A stretch of DNA of 7,428 bases from Lachnospiraceae bacterium (GCA_024403585.1 JAKSRN010000093.1:1-7428); one strand, 5' to 3'. Positions 1 through 6,870 are shown, numbered from the stretch's first letter. Made by a program: numbers and translations. Notes: a model not told the origin generated them from the sequence alone.

Positions 1-1895
1 AACAGACAACGGATCGCATTCAGAACTGCCAGGATCATTACACCTACATCGGCGATGATCGCTACCCACATGTTTGCAATACCGATTGCAGCAAGAAGCA
101 GACAAAGCATCTTAACACCCAGTGCAAATGCAATGTTCTGTTTAACGATACCAAGGCATTTTCTGGAGATCTTGATTGCTTTCGCGATCTTCAGAGGATC
201 ATCATCCATCAGGACGATATCAGCTGCCTCGATCGCAGCGTCAGAACCAAGGGCACCCATGGCAATACCGATATCAGCACGGGAAAGTACAGGTGCATCA
301 TTGATACCATCTCCAACGAAGGCAAGACGTTTGTTGCCTGTACACTCTTTAAGAAGTTCCTCAACTGCAGTTACCTTGTCAGCAGGAAGAAGCTCTGCAC
401 GGAAGTCTGTAAGACCAACCTCAGCTGCAACCTTTTCTGCAACAGATTTTGCATCACCGGTAAGCATAACGGTTTTCTCAACGCCGGCTTTTTTCAGCTG
501 CTGCATAGCCTCTTTTGAGTTTGGTTTCAGCTCATCGGAGATAACGATATGACCGCCATATACGCCGTCAACTGCAACGTGAATAATTGTTCCAACGTGA
601 TGACAATGCTGTGGCTCTACACCAACACGTCTCATCATCTTCTCATTACCGATTGCAACATCATGTCCATCTACTTTAGCAGTGATACCATGTCCACTGA
701 TTTCCTGAACATCTGCAACTCTGGCTGGATCCACTTTGTTTCCATATGCTTTCTGAAGACTGAGACTGATTGGATGTGAAGAATGACACTCAGCAAGAGC
801 GGCATACTCCAGAAGCAGTTTGTCTTCCATTGGATTGTGATGGATTCCTGTAACCTCGAAGTTACCTTTTGTGATTGTACCTGTTTTATCGAATGCGATT
901 ACACGTACCTCGGAAAGAGTCTCCAGATAGTTGGATCCCTTAACAAGAACGCCGGCATTACTTGCTCCACCGATTCCTGCAAAGAAGCTAAGAGGAATGG
1001 AGATAACAACTGCACATGGGCAGCTGATTACAAGGAAGGTACATGCACGGAGTACCCAGTCAGCCCAGATTGCTCCGGTTGTAGGATAGCCTCCGATTCC
1101 GATCTTAGTAAACATAATAAAGAGCGGAGGAATAATTGCCAGCGCGGCTGCCAGATAGCATACAATTGGTGTATACACACGGGCAAATTTGGAGATAAAG
1201 TTCTCAGATTTTGATTTTCTGGAAGCAGCATTCTCAACCAGATCAAGAATCTTAGATGCGGTAGACTCGTCAAACTCTGTTGTTGTACGAACCTTGATCA
1301 CACCTGTCATGTTGATGGAACCACTGAGTACATTGTAGCCTTCCTCAACATCGACTGGTTTACTCTCACCTGTCAGAGCACTGGTATTCAGAGCAGTTTT
1401 ACCCTCAACGATTACACCATCAAGTGGAACTTTCTCACCAGGTTTAACAACGATAATGGAACCAATCTCAACCTCGTCAGGATCTACCTGCTCCAGCTCT
1501 CCATCCACCTCAATGTTTGCATAATCCGGACGGATATCCATCAGATCAGAGATGTTACGACGGCTCTTACCTACGGCATAGCTCTGGAAAAGCTCACCGA
1601 TCTGGTACAGGAGCATTACGGCAACACCTTCACCGTACTCACCAAGTACAATGGCACCTACTGTTGCGATGGTCATCAGGAAGTTCTCATCGAATACCTG
1701 TCCATTCTTGATTCCAAGAAATGCTTTACGAAGGATATCATATCCTACTGTAAGATATGGAACCAGGAAAAGCACGATCAAAGCAATCTTTGGCATCTCT
1801 ACGTGAATATGCTCCTCTGAGATCAGATAGAGCGGCACGAAGAAGATGGCTGAAATAATAATTCTGATTAATAATTTTTTCTGTTTGCTGTTCAT
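1..1895 (-). CDS. cadA: Heavy-metal translocating P-type ATPase, Zn/Cd/Pb exporter class (P1B-2); 3' end cut by window edge
   Basis: This integral membrane pump couples ATP hydrolysis to export of soft divalent metals (Zn2+, Cd2+, Pb2+) from the cytoplasm. Translating the minus strand from 1895 gives 631 uninterrupted residues with every family hallmark. These are TGES of the actuator domain (175-178), the metal-binding CPC in the membrane (292-294), the phosphorylated Asp in DKTGT (336-340), the HP pair of the nucleotide domain (374-375) and GDGIND (528-533). Lys595 in the GVKML helix and Asp616 in the ADVG helix match the Lys/Asp pair that marks the Zn/Cd class (ZntA/CadA) rather than the Cu class. 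The frame is open to the edge inside the last helix, so probably only a short tail is missing. The usual N-terminal metal-binding HMA domain is absent: the chain starts MNSKQKK and goes almost straight into the first helix. The ATG at 1895 is the first possible start after an in-frame TAA at 1910-1908. The gene has its own promoter and a likely operator upstream. The exact metal is inferred from class. Confidence 0.95.
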   Translation of the reverse strand, partial: MNSKQKKLLIRIIISAIFFVPLYLISEEHIHVEMPKIALIVLFLVPYLTVGYDILRKAFLGIKNGQVFDENFLMTIATVGAIVLGEYGEGVAVMLLYQIGELFQSYAVGKSRRNISDLMDIRPDYANIEVDGELEQVDPDEVEIGSIIVVKPGEKVPLDGVIVEGKTALNTSALTGESKPVDVEEGYNVLSGSINMTGVIKVRTTTEFDESTASKILDLVENAASRKSKSENFISKFARVYTPIVCYLAAALAIIPPLFIMFTKIGIGGYPTTGAIWADWVLRACTFLVISCPCAVVISIPLSFFAGIGGASNAGVLVKGSNYLETLSEVRVIAFDKTGTITKGNFEVTGIHHNPMEDKLLLEYAALAECHSSHPISLSLQKAYGNKVDPARVADVQEISGHGITAKVDGHDVAIGNEKMMRRVGVEPQHCHHVGTIIHVAVDGVYGGHIVISDELKPNSKEAMQQLKKAGVEKTVMLTGDAKSVAEKVAAEVGLTDFRAELLPADKVTAVEELLKECTGNKRLAFVGDGINDAPVLSRADIGIAMGALGSDAAIEAADIVLMDDDPLKIAKAIKISRKCLGIVKQNIAFALGVKMLCLLLAAIGIANMWVAIIADVGVMILAVLNAIRCL

Positions 1896-1910
1896 GTGAC
1901 AGTTGTTTTA

Positions 1911-1916
1911 CTCCTT
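1911..1916 (-). promoter_or_regulatory. Shine-Dalgarno of the metal ATPase, unusually far from the start
   Basis: AAGGAG lies 15 bases upstream of the ATG at 1895, longer than the usual 5 to 10. An in-frame TAA at 1910-1908 and no alternative start codon between it and the ATG leave no nearer start. The 15-base spacer contains CAACTG (1905-1900), which is complementary to CAGTTG at 1940-1935, so local folding may affect initiation. Confidence 0.6.
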
Positions 1917-1961
1917 TTCTTTTTTGTTTTTAGGCAACTGCTCTCCGCTATAACAGTTTCC

Positions 1962-1994
1962 GATATAGTTTAAACTAACCATATAAACTATATC
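1962..1994. promoter_or_regulatory. Likely operator: 11-bp perfect inverted repeat overlapping the metal-ATPase promoter
   Basis: GATATAGTTTA at 1962-1972 is repeated exactly, inverted, at 1984-1994, with 11 bases between the arms. Inside the site, TAGTTTAAACTA (1966-1977) is itself a perfect 12-bp palindrome, so the TAGTTTA half-site occurs three times. The right arm covers the -10 box and the left arm lies at the predicted start of the transcript, where a bound repressor would block RNA polymerase. The repeat and its position are read directly. That it binds a metal-responsive repressor (DtxR/MntR-like or ArsR/SmtB-like) is inference from the downstream gene. It could also fold as an RNA hairpin if transcription came through from the operon upstream. 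Confidence 0.6.
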
Positions 1995-2016
1995 CTGTCC
2001 CCCAAAAACACGTCAA
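1987..2016 (-). promoter_or_regulatory. Sigma-A-type promoter for the metal ATPase
   Basis: On the minus strand, TTGACG (2016-2011, five of six matches to the -35 consensus) is followed after 18 bases by TATAGT (1992-1987, five of six matches to the -10 consensus). Transcription would start near 1980, giving an untranslated leader of about 85 bases before the ATG at 1895. The promoter lies in the gap between the lipoprotein gene and the ATPase gene and reads into the ATPase, which supports the ATPase being a separate transcription unit. Confidence 0.7.
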
Positions 2017-2040
2017 TAAATTGCATAAAATCACTTCCGT

Positions 2041-2059
2041 TTGGAACAATCGTTTCCAA
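2041..2059. repeat. Short inverted repeat after the end of the transporter operon
   Basis: TTGGAA (2041-2046) and TTCCAA (2054-2059) form a 6-bp stem with a 7-base loop, beginning 16 bases past the lipoprotein stop codon. An adjoining CCAATTGG palindrome occupies 2056-2063. The stem is weak and no T-run follows it on the minus strand, so I do not call it a terminator. It may be a weak end signal, a protein site or chance. No other terminator is visible between the operon and the ATPase. Confidence 0.3.
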
Positions 2060-2074
2060 TTGGAGTATTCGACT

Positions 2075-3316
2075 TTATTCAATTCCACGTCTGGCACATA
2101 CATCCTCATAAGTATATGCCTCTGCAAGCGCTTTAAGATCATCGAGAGTGGCATTCTCGTTAAATTCAACGCATACATTTCTCAGATCTTCATAGTTATA
2201 TGCCTGAATCTCCACACTGGAAGCAACCATGTATTTCTTTTCATAGTCTTCCTTGTCCGTTGAAGTCCAGAAGCCCTGGGTAATCTGGAATGCTTTTCCA
2301 TCTTCTCTGAGCATGTCTGCATGACCGGTAATTGCATTATACATAGCAGCAAAAGAAGGTCCAATGATAGAACCATATTTTCCTGTGACGTAATCCAGCT
2401 GGTCATTATTGAAGTAAAGCATGTTCTGCTCTGAGAAACAGTCGACGATTCCCACATGTGCTCCTTTAAGCTCATCTGCAAGAACGCTTCCGTTATATAC
2501 AGAAATCACACAGTCATACTGATCCTCTGCATATTCAGCAGCTGCCTTCTCTGCAACATCCGGTATCTGAACATAACCAGGAACCAGACACAGAGTATAC
2601 TCACCGATTTCCAGGTGTGTGATCTCACCGCTTGCTGAAATTGCTTCGGTCTCTTCAGGGAACTCAACGCCGGCACTGGCTGCAAATGTATCAAGAATTC
2701 CCATTGCACGCTGACGATGCATCTCGTTGCCAATTGGAGCACCACCGAGGAGGATAAAATAGTTTTTACCGTAATCCTGATCCAGGAAATACTGGGCCAT
2801 TTCTACACCGGCATTGTACTCTGCTTCTTCTCCAGGTCCTACAACTCCAAGAAACCATGGATTATCACACACTGCATTGAACTTATCTTCATGAATAGTT
2901 TCAGAACCCATCATGTAATAGATCTCATTCGCTTCACAAAGTTCAACTTCTTTTTCAATATCATGCGTGTTAAAGGAGATAATTCCTTCAGCTCCTGCAT
3001 CAGCAACATTCTGGATAAAAGTAAGGGCATCTTCCTCGCTTTCGATTGCCGCAGAGTAGATAAAATCCACATCAAAACAATCCTCGATATATCCTTCCAG
3101 ATATTTCTTTCTGTCAAGAACCTCTTCATCGGTAAGGTTGTAAACCATAACACCGATCTTATGAAGTTCATTATTCCCCTCTACAGTTTCCTCTGCTGCT
3201 TCAGTCTGAACAGCCGCGTCTTCTGTCTGGTTCTCTGCCTGATCTGCAGAAGAACCGCAGGCAACTAAGCCAAGAGTCATCGCAGCAACCAAAAGTACTG
3301 CTACTTTCTTTTTCAT
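2075..3316 (-). CDS. Lipoprotein with type I periplasmic-binding-protein (ribose/LacI-like) fold, accessory to the ABC importer
   Basis: This 413-residue exported lipoprotein has a lysine-rich start (MKKK), a hydrophobic stretch and a lipobox LVAC, with the lipidated Cys at residue 20. An acidic Gln/Glu/Ala-rich linker of about 30 residues (21-51) would hold the folded domain off the membrane. The rest resembles type I sugar-binding proteins: an opening strand KIGVMVYNL, a run of alternating strands and helices, DAGAEGIISF as in the second beta-alpha unit, and GGAPIGNEMHRQRAMG at the start of the second lobe. It is longer than RbsB-type proteins (about 300 residues) because of the linker and a C-terminal extension. 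AAGGAGG 10 bases before the ATG overlaps the end of the preceding ATPase gene, and the gap is 5 bases, so the two are co-expressed. The ligand is unknown. It is not the receptor class normally paired with these permeases. It could be an accessory receptor, a sensor partner or an orphan binding protein. Confidence 0.85.
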   Translation of the reverse strand: MKKKVAVLLVAAMTLGLVACGSSADQAENQTEDAAVQTEAAEETVEGNNELHKIGVMVYNLTDEEVLDRKKYLEGYIEDCFDVDFIYSAAIESEEDALTFIQNVADAGAEGIISFNTHDIEKEVELCEANEIYYMMGSETIHEDKFNAVCDNPWFLGVVGPGEEAEYNAGVEMAQYFLDQDYGKNYFILLGGAPIGNEMHRQRAMGILDTFAASAGVEFPEETEAISASGEITHLEIGEYTLCLVPGYVQIPDVAEKAAAEYAEDQYDCVISVYNGSVLADELKGAHVGIVDCFSEQNMLYFNNDQLDYVTGKYGSIIGPSFAAMYNAITGHADMLREDGKAFQITQGFWTSTDKEDYEKKYMVASSVEIQAYNYEDLRNVCVEFNENATLDDLKALAEAYTYEDVCARRGIE

Positions 3317-3321
3317 TCTTC

Positions 3322-4290
3322 CTATGCCTCCTTAGTATAAAGGTGGCAGGCTACCTCGTGTCCTTCCTCTACAGTAATAAGGGAAGCACGTTTCTCTTTA
3401 CAGATTGGCATACATCTGTCGCAACGGTCACAGAACGGACAGCCTGCCGGGGCATCAAGTGGACTTGGTGCCTCACTGTCGATACTTTCAATCTTCTTTG
3501 AGAAGTCCATATTCAGATCAAATACTGCTCCTAACAGCGCTTTTGTATATGGATGCATTGCATGCTTGTCAATGTCCTCCGCAGGAAGAATCTCAACGAT
3601 ATTTCCAAGATACATTACAGCAATCTGATGCGCAAAGGACTGGATCAGTCCCAGGTCATGAGCGATAAATCCGATTGTAATATTTTTCTTCTTCTGAAGA
3701 TTAACGATCAGCTCAATAATTGTCTTCTGAACAGAAACATCCAGTGCGCAGGTAGCCTCATCCATAACGATGATCTCCGGCTCCAGTGCAATGGCACGGG
3801 CAATTGCGATACGCTGTCTCTGTCCACCGGACATATTGTGCGGATAACGGTCAGCAAAGTCTCCTGGAAGGTCAACCATCTCCAGATACTCTCTTGCAAC
3901 TTTATCCACTTCACTTTTTTTGATGCGCTTAAAGTTTAAAAGCGGTTCACAGATGATGTCACGGATCTTCATCTTCGGGTTGAAGGAACCGGAAGGATCC
4001 TGGAATACCATCTGAATATTCTGTCTGTTCTGGCGAAGTTCCTCACCCTTCAGCTTTGTAATATCTCTTCCCTTATAGATGATCTCACCTTCTGTAGGGG
4101 TATCCAGTGCTACAAGAAATCTCATAAATGTTGACTTTCCGCATCCGGACTCACCAACCAGACCGAGGGTTTTTCCTTTGTACATCTTCAGGTTGATATC
4201 ATTGCATGCAACGAGAGTACGTCCGCCTGCCGCAGGGAATTTGCGGGTAATATGTTTTGCTTCCAGAATCATATCTTTTTCATCAAACAT
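3322..4290 (-). CDS. ABC importer ATPase, second subunit (DppF/OppF/NikE class) with Cys-rich C-terminal domain
   Basis: This cytoplasmic ATP-hydrolysing subunit of the importer (322 residues) probably pairs with the ATPase encoded just before it. It carries Walker A GESGCGKST (46-54), Q-loop Gln97, signature MSGGQRQR (153-160), Walker B IIVMDEAT (173-180) and H-loop His211. The C-terminal oligopeptide-transporter domain (about 235-322) contains CPFCDRCDRCMPIC (284-297) and a last Cys315. In relatives, four such cysteines hold a [4Fe-4S] cluster; here two extra cysteines sit among them. The Walker B reads DEA where most Dpp/Opp proteins have DEP. The ATG at 4290 is chosen because GGAGG lies 9 bases upstream and it overlaps the previous gene by 8 bases (4283-4290), the usual coupling arrangement. 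The frame is open further upstream to 4398, but that part only reads the previous gene out of frame. Confidence 0.95.
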   Translation of the reverse strand: MFDEKDMILEAKHITRKFPAAGGRTLVACNDINLKMYKGKTLGLVGESGCGKSTFMRFLVALDTPTEGEIIYKGRDITKLKGEELRQNRQNIQMVFQDPSGSFNPKMKIRDIICEPLLNFKRIKKSEVDKVAREYLEMVDLPGDFADRYPHNMSGGQRQRIAIARAIALEPEIIVMDEATCALDVSVQKTIIELIVNLQKKKNITIGFIAHDLGLIQSFAHQIAVMYLGNIVEILPAEDIDKHAMHPYTKALLGAVFDLNMDFSKKIESIDSEAPSPLDAPAGCPFCDRCDRCMPICKEKRASLITVEEGHEVACHLYTKEA

Positions 4291-5071
4291 AGCGTGTACC
4301 TCCAAGTGAAGGAACTGCATCCAGCAGTTTCTTAGTATAGGCATTATCAGACTGGTGCAGCATATGATCTCTGTCACCCTGGTCCTCAATAACACCATTC
4401 TTCATAACGATCAGATAGTCAGCCATATAGGCAGCTACACCCAGGTTATGGGTTACAATAATGATACTTGTACCGTACTCATCGCGAAGCTCCATAAACT
4501 GACGAATGATCTGTGCCTGTGTTGTTACATCCAGAGCAGAGGTTGGCTCGTCTGCCAGCAGGAGTTTCGGCTGATAGGTCATTCCCATCGCAATACCAAC
4601 TCGCTGACGCATACCACCTGACAGCTGGAAAGGATAACTTCTCATGATGTTGTTGCCGTCCGGAAGACGCATACGCTCCAGCATCTCAACACCCTTATCC
4701 CAGGCATCTTTTCTGGAGATTTTCTCGTGAGTAAGAATATACTCAACGAAGGCATCTCCAACCTTTCTCGTTGGGTTCATCATTGCACCGGAATCCTGGA
4801 AGATCATGGAAATATCAGTTCCACGAAGTTTTCTCCATTCATCCTTTGATTTGTTCAGAAGGGTTTCACCCTCAAAGAGAATATCGCCGTTTGTAACCTT
4901 GCCGCCTCCCGGAAGGAGCCCCAATACAGCACGGATTACAGTTGTTTTTCCGGATCCGGACTCACCAACGATACTCACAATCTCTCCCTGATTCATAGTC
5001 AGATTGCAGTCTTTGACAATCAGACGTTTTCCGTAGGAGATGTCCGTGTGTTTTAATTCAAGTAATGCCAT
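4283..5071 (-). CDS. ABC importer ATPase, first subunit (DppD/OppD/NikD class)
   Basis: This ATPase subunit of a peptide/nickel-class importer has 262 residues. Visible motifs are Walker A GESGSGKTT (36-44), Q-loop Gln92, signature LSGGMRQR (150-157), Walker B LLLADEPT (170-177), D-loop SALD (178-181) and H-loop His208. It ends soon after the nucleotide-binding domain (AYTKKLLDAVPSLGG) and lacks the Cys-containing C-terminal domain of full-length DppD/OppD (about 330 residues). It is therefore close in size to E. coli NikD, and only its partner carries the Cys domain. AAGGAGG (5087-5081) overlaps the stop codon of the permease gene before it and stands 9 bases from the ATG, with 14 bases between the genes. 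This pairing of a short first ATPase with a longer second one hints at the nickel branch, but the substrate is not shown. Confidence 0.95.
   Translation of the reverse strand: MALLELKHTDISYGKRLIVKDCNLTMNQGEIVSIVGESGSGKTTVIRAVLGLLPGGGKVTNGDILFEGETLLNKSKDEWRKLRGTDISMIFQDSGAMMNPTRKVGDAFVEYILTHEKISRKDAWDKGVEMLERMRLPDGNNIMRSYPFQLSGGMRQRVGIAMGMTYQPKLLLADEPTSALDVTTQAQIIRQFMELRDEYGTSIIIVTHNLGVAAYMADYLIVMKNGVIEDQGDRDHMLHQSDNAYTKKLLDAVPSLGGTRYV
4299..4303 (-). promoter_or_regulatory. Ribosome binding site that decides the second ATPase start
   Basis: GGAGG (continuing as GGAGGT) lies inside the end of the first ATPase gene, just upstream of the ATG at 4290. It settles the start at 4290 rather than the earlier open frame to 4398 or the in-frame ATG at 4272. 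Confidence 0.75.
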
Positions 5072-5085
5072 TCTACATCTCCTCC

Positions 5086-5913
5086 TTACTCATTCTTTGG
5101 ATCAAGGATATCACGCAGGCTGTCGCCTAACATGTTGAACACAACTACAGTAACAAAGATCGCAAGACCAGGATAGATCATCAGCCATGGAGCAGACTGC
5201 ATGTAAGCACGTCCCTCACTCAGCATCAGACCCCATTCAGGTGTCGGAGGTGTAGCACCAAAGCCCAGGAAGGACAGAGCTGCCAGCTCCAGCATCATAC
5301 TTCCGATATCAGTAGCTGCTGTAATAACCAGTGTAGGCAGTACGTTTGGAAGCATATATCTTGTGATCATATAAGGTGTTTTTGATCCTGTTACGATTGC
5401 CGCAGATACATAATCTCTGTGACGAATCTTCATAACAAGGCTTCGTGCCAGACGGGCATATTTGGTCCAGCTTACAAGTGCGATCGCAATAACGGCATTA
5501 CGAACGTTAGCACCCAGGATACCGGCAACTGCCAGAGCCAGAACCAGACCAGGGAATGCGATCATCATATCTGCGATACGCATGATCACTGTATCTACGA
5601 TTCCGCCAAAATATCCGGCGAAAACGCCCATAAGTCCACCAACAACAAAAATAATACATACTACAGAAAGTGTTGCAGTAAGGGATGTTCTTGCTCCGTA
5701 AATAACGCGGGCAAAAATATCACGGCCCATCTTATCTGTACCGAAGATATGCTCTTTACAAGGAGGCATAATCGCTTCTTTCAGATTTCCGGCAGTCGGG
5801 TCAATACCATGTGTCAGAACCGGTGCAAGAATCGCAGCCAAAACAATCAGCAATGCAAGAATAATAAAAAATGTAAATTGCTTGTTCTTAATAAAGAAAT
5901 TCTGTTTTTTCAT
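5086..5913 (-). CDS. ABC importer permease, second subunit (DppC/NikC class)
   Basis: This inner-membrane channel subunit (275 residues) forms the pore with the permease encoded before it. The first helix lies at about 14-34. The conserved block after it begins FGTDKMGRDIFARV (57-70) and is diagnostic of the DppC/OppC/NikC family. The cytoplasmic coupling loop that docks on the ATPases lies around 169-190 (AAIVTGSKTPYMITRY), and LSFLGFGATPPTPEWG (213-228) is the typical late motif. Three to four further hydrophobic segments lie between about 80 and 265, and the end is LRDILDPKNE, as in relatives. I start at the ATG at 5913, which has AGAGG 8 bases upstream. A GTG nine bases earlier (5922) overlaps the preceding TGA but would have the ribosome site on top of it. 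The SD is embedded in the last codons of the previous gene, so translation is likely coupled. Confidence 0.95.
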   Translation of the reverse strand: MKKQNFFIKNKQFTFFIILALLIVLAAILAPVLTHGIDPTAGNLKEAIMPPCKEHIFGTDKMGRDIFARVIYGARTSLTATLSVVCIIFVVGGLMGVFAGYFGGIVDTVIMRIADMMIAFPGLVLALAVAGILGANVRNAVIAIALVSWTKYARLARSLVMKIRHRDYVSAAIVTGSKTPYMITRYMLPNVLPTLVITAATDIGSMMLELAALSFLGFGATPPTPEWGLMLSEGRAYMQSAPWLMIYPGLAIFVTVVVFNMLGDSLRDILDPKNE

Positions 5914-5918
5914 CCCTG

Positions 5919-6857
5919 TCACCTCTTCAATCTCATACGTGGATCTACAAAGTTATAGGAAAGATCTACAACAAGGTTGATCACCATGTAAATTACAGCA
6001 ACCCAGAGAACATAGCCCTGGATCAGATAATAGTCACAGGAAGTAATAGCAGAAACCGCAAGATTTCCAAGTCCCGGATATGAGAAGATAACCTCTACTA
6101 CAGAGGTACCACCCAGAAGGGAACCAATGGAAAGACCCAGCATAGTGATCAGCGGCAGAAGTGAGTTTGGAAATACATTCAGCCAGAGAATTTTCCAGAA
6201 CTTAACACCTCGAGCCTGAGCACCGATTACATAGTCGGATGTAAGTTCATCCAGAACAGCGGTACGTACCTGTCTGGTATATTTTGCAGACATGGCAATC
6301 GCCAGTGTTACAGATGGCAGGATCATATCCTTAAATCCACCGCCGGAAGAAATAACCGGAAGAAGATTGATCTTTACGCAGAAAACAAGCATGAGCATAA
6401 GACCAACCCAGAAGTTTGGAAGAGAAACACCAAAGAAGGTGATTCCACGAACCAGATAATCAATCCAGGAGTTTTTGTATACAGCAGACAGCATGCCAAG
6501 CGGAACGGCAATAAGAAGCATGAGTACTGTAGACATAATTGTCAGTTTCAGTGTTGGCCACAGACGGGCAAGCAGAAGTGTTACTACCGGTTTATTCAGC
6601 ATATAGGAATGTCCGAAATCACCACGCAGACAGTTGCCGAGCCATCTGAAATACTGCACGAAGAATGGATCGTTCAATCCCATCTCACTTCTGATACTCT
6701 GAATCAATTCTTCTGTCGGCATGGTACCGGTGGCAGTCAGCATATGTCTGACAGGATCACCAGGTGACACATAGGTCAGAAGAAAGGTCAGAAAACTGAT
6801 TCCGATCAGAACAATAACGATCTGAAGCAGTCTTGAAATAATTTGTTTCCTGTTCAA
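5919..6857 (-). CDS. ABC importer permease, first subunit (DppB/NikB class), TTG start
   Basis: This inner-membrane channel subunit has 312 residues. The first helix (about 10-29) is followed by the SPGDP motif (31-35), the family's typical external segment (GLNDPFFVQYFRWL, then GDFGHS at 79-84), and further helices near 100-126, 136-160, 178-198, 232-255 and 280-302. The coupling loop for the ATPases is around 209-231, with the conserved ARG at 215-217, and the end VDPRMRLKR is typical. E. coli NikB is 314 residues and DppB 339. The short loop between LLPV and ILPSVTLA matches NikB better, which leans towards the nickel branch (comparison from memory). I choose TTG at 6857 because CGAGG ends 8 bases upstream and the protein then begins MNRKQIISRLLQ, as relatives do. 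A TTG at 6899 would add 14 residues without a ribosome site. It ends 5 bases before the next permease. Confidence 0.93.
   Translation of the reverse strand: MNRKQIISRLLQIVIVLIGISFLTFLLTYVSPGDPVRHMLTATGTMPTEELIQSIRSEMGLNDPFFVQYFRWLGNCLRGDFGHSYMLNKPVVTLLLARLWPTLKLTIMSTVLMLLIAVPLGMLSAVYKNSWIDYLVRGITFFGVSLPNFWVGLMLMLVFCVKINLLPVISSGGGFKDMILPSVTLAIAMSAKYTRQVRTAVLDELTSDYVIGAQARGVKFWKILWLNVFPNSLLPLITMLGLSIGSLLGGTSVVEVIFSYPGLGNLAVSAITSCDYYLIQGYVLWVAVIYMVINLVVDLSYNFVDPRMRLKR
5922..5926 (-). promoter_or_regulatory. Ribosome binding site that decides the second permease start
   Basis: AGAGG here ends 8 bases before the ATG at 5913 and lies within the last codons of the upstream permease gene. It favours ATG 5913 over the overlapping GTG at 5922, which it would physically cover. 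Confidence 0.7.
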
Positions 6858-6860
6858 TGT

Positions 6861-6870
6861 TGTATCCTCG
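6861..6870 (-). promoter_or_regulatory. Ribosome binding site for the TTG start of the first permease, complementary to the upstream hairpin
   Basis: The minus strand reads CGAGGATACA just before the TTG at 6857. GAGG is the Shine-Dalgarno core. The eight bases AGGATACA (6868-6861) are identical to part of the left arm of the hairpin at 6946-6919 and so fully complementary to its right arm (TGTATCCT, 6929-6922). The site could therefore be hidden by that arm when the hairpin is open. Confidence 0.6.

Noticed and set aside
55..1711. Several open frames on the plus strand (for example 55-552, 549-779, 783-1214, 1517-1711)
   Set aside because: They are antisense to an intact 631-residue P-type ATPase with all catalytic motifs. 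Their translations are low-complexity or Cys/Ser-rich with no recognisable family, as expected for shadows.
1..1895. Suspected broken or frameshifted P-type ATPase
   Set aside because: Manual translation from 1895 to base 3 shows one continuous frame without a stop. The gene merely runs off the window edge.
1962..1994. Reading the inverted repeat as an insertion-sequence end or recombination site
   Set aside because: There is no transposase, integrase or target duplication nearby, and the repeat fits the promoter geometry of an operator.
2717..3268. 183-residue plus-strand frame opposite the lipoprotein
   Set aside because: It is antisense to a gene with a clear lipobox and ribosome site, and has no recognisable domain or plausible ribosome site of its own.
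4291..4398. Longer second ATPase starting at 4398
   Set aside because: The extra 36 residues have no ABC ATPase character, overlap the first ATPase gene heavily, and the proper ribosome site GGAGG points to 4290.
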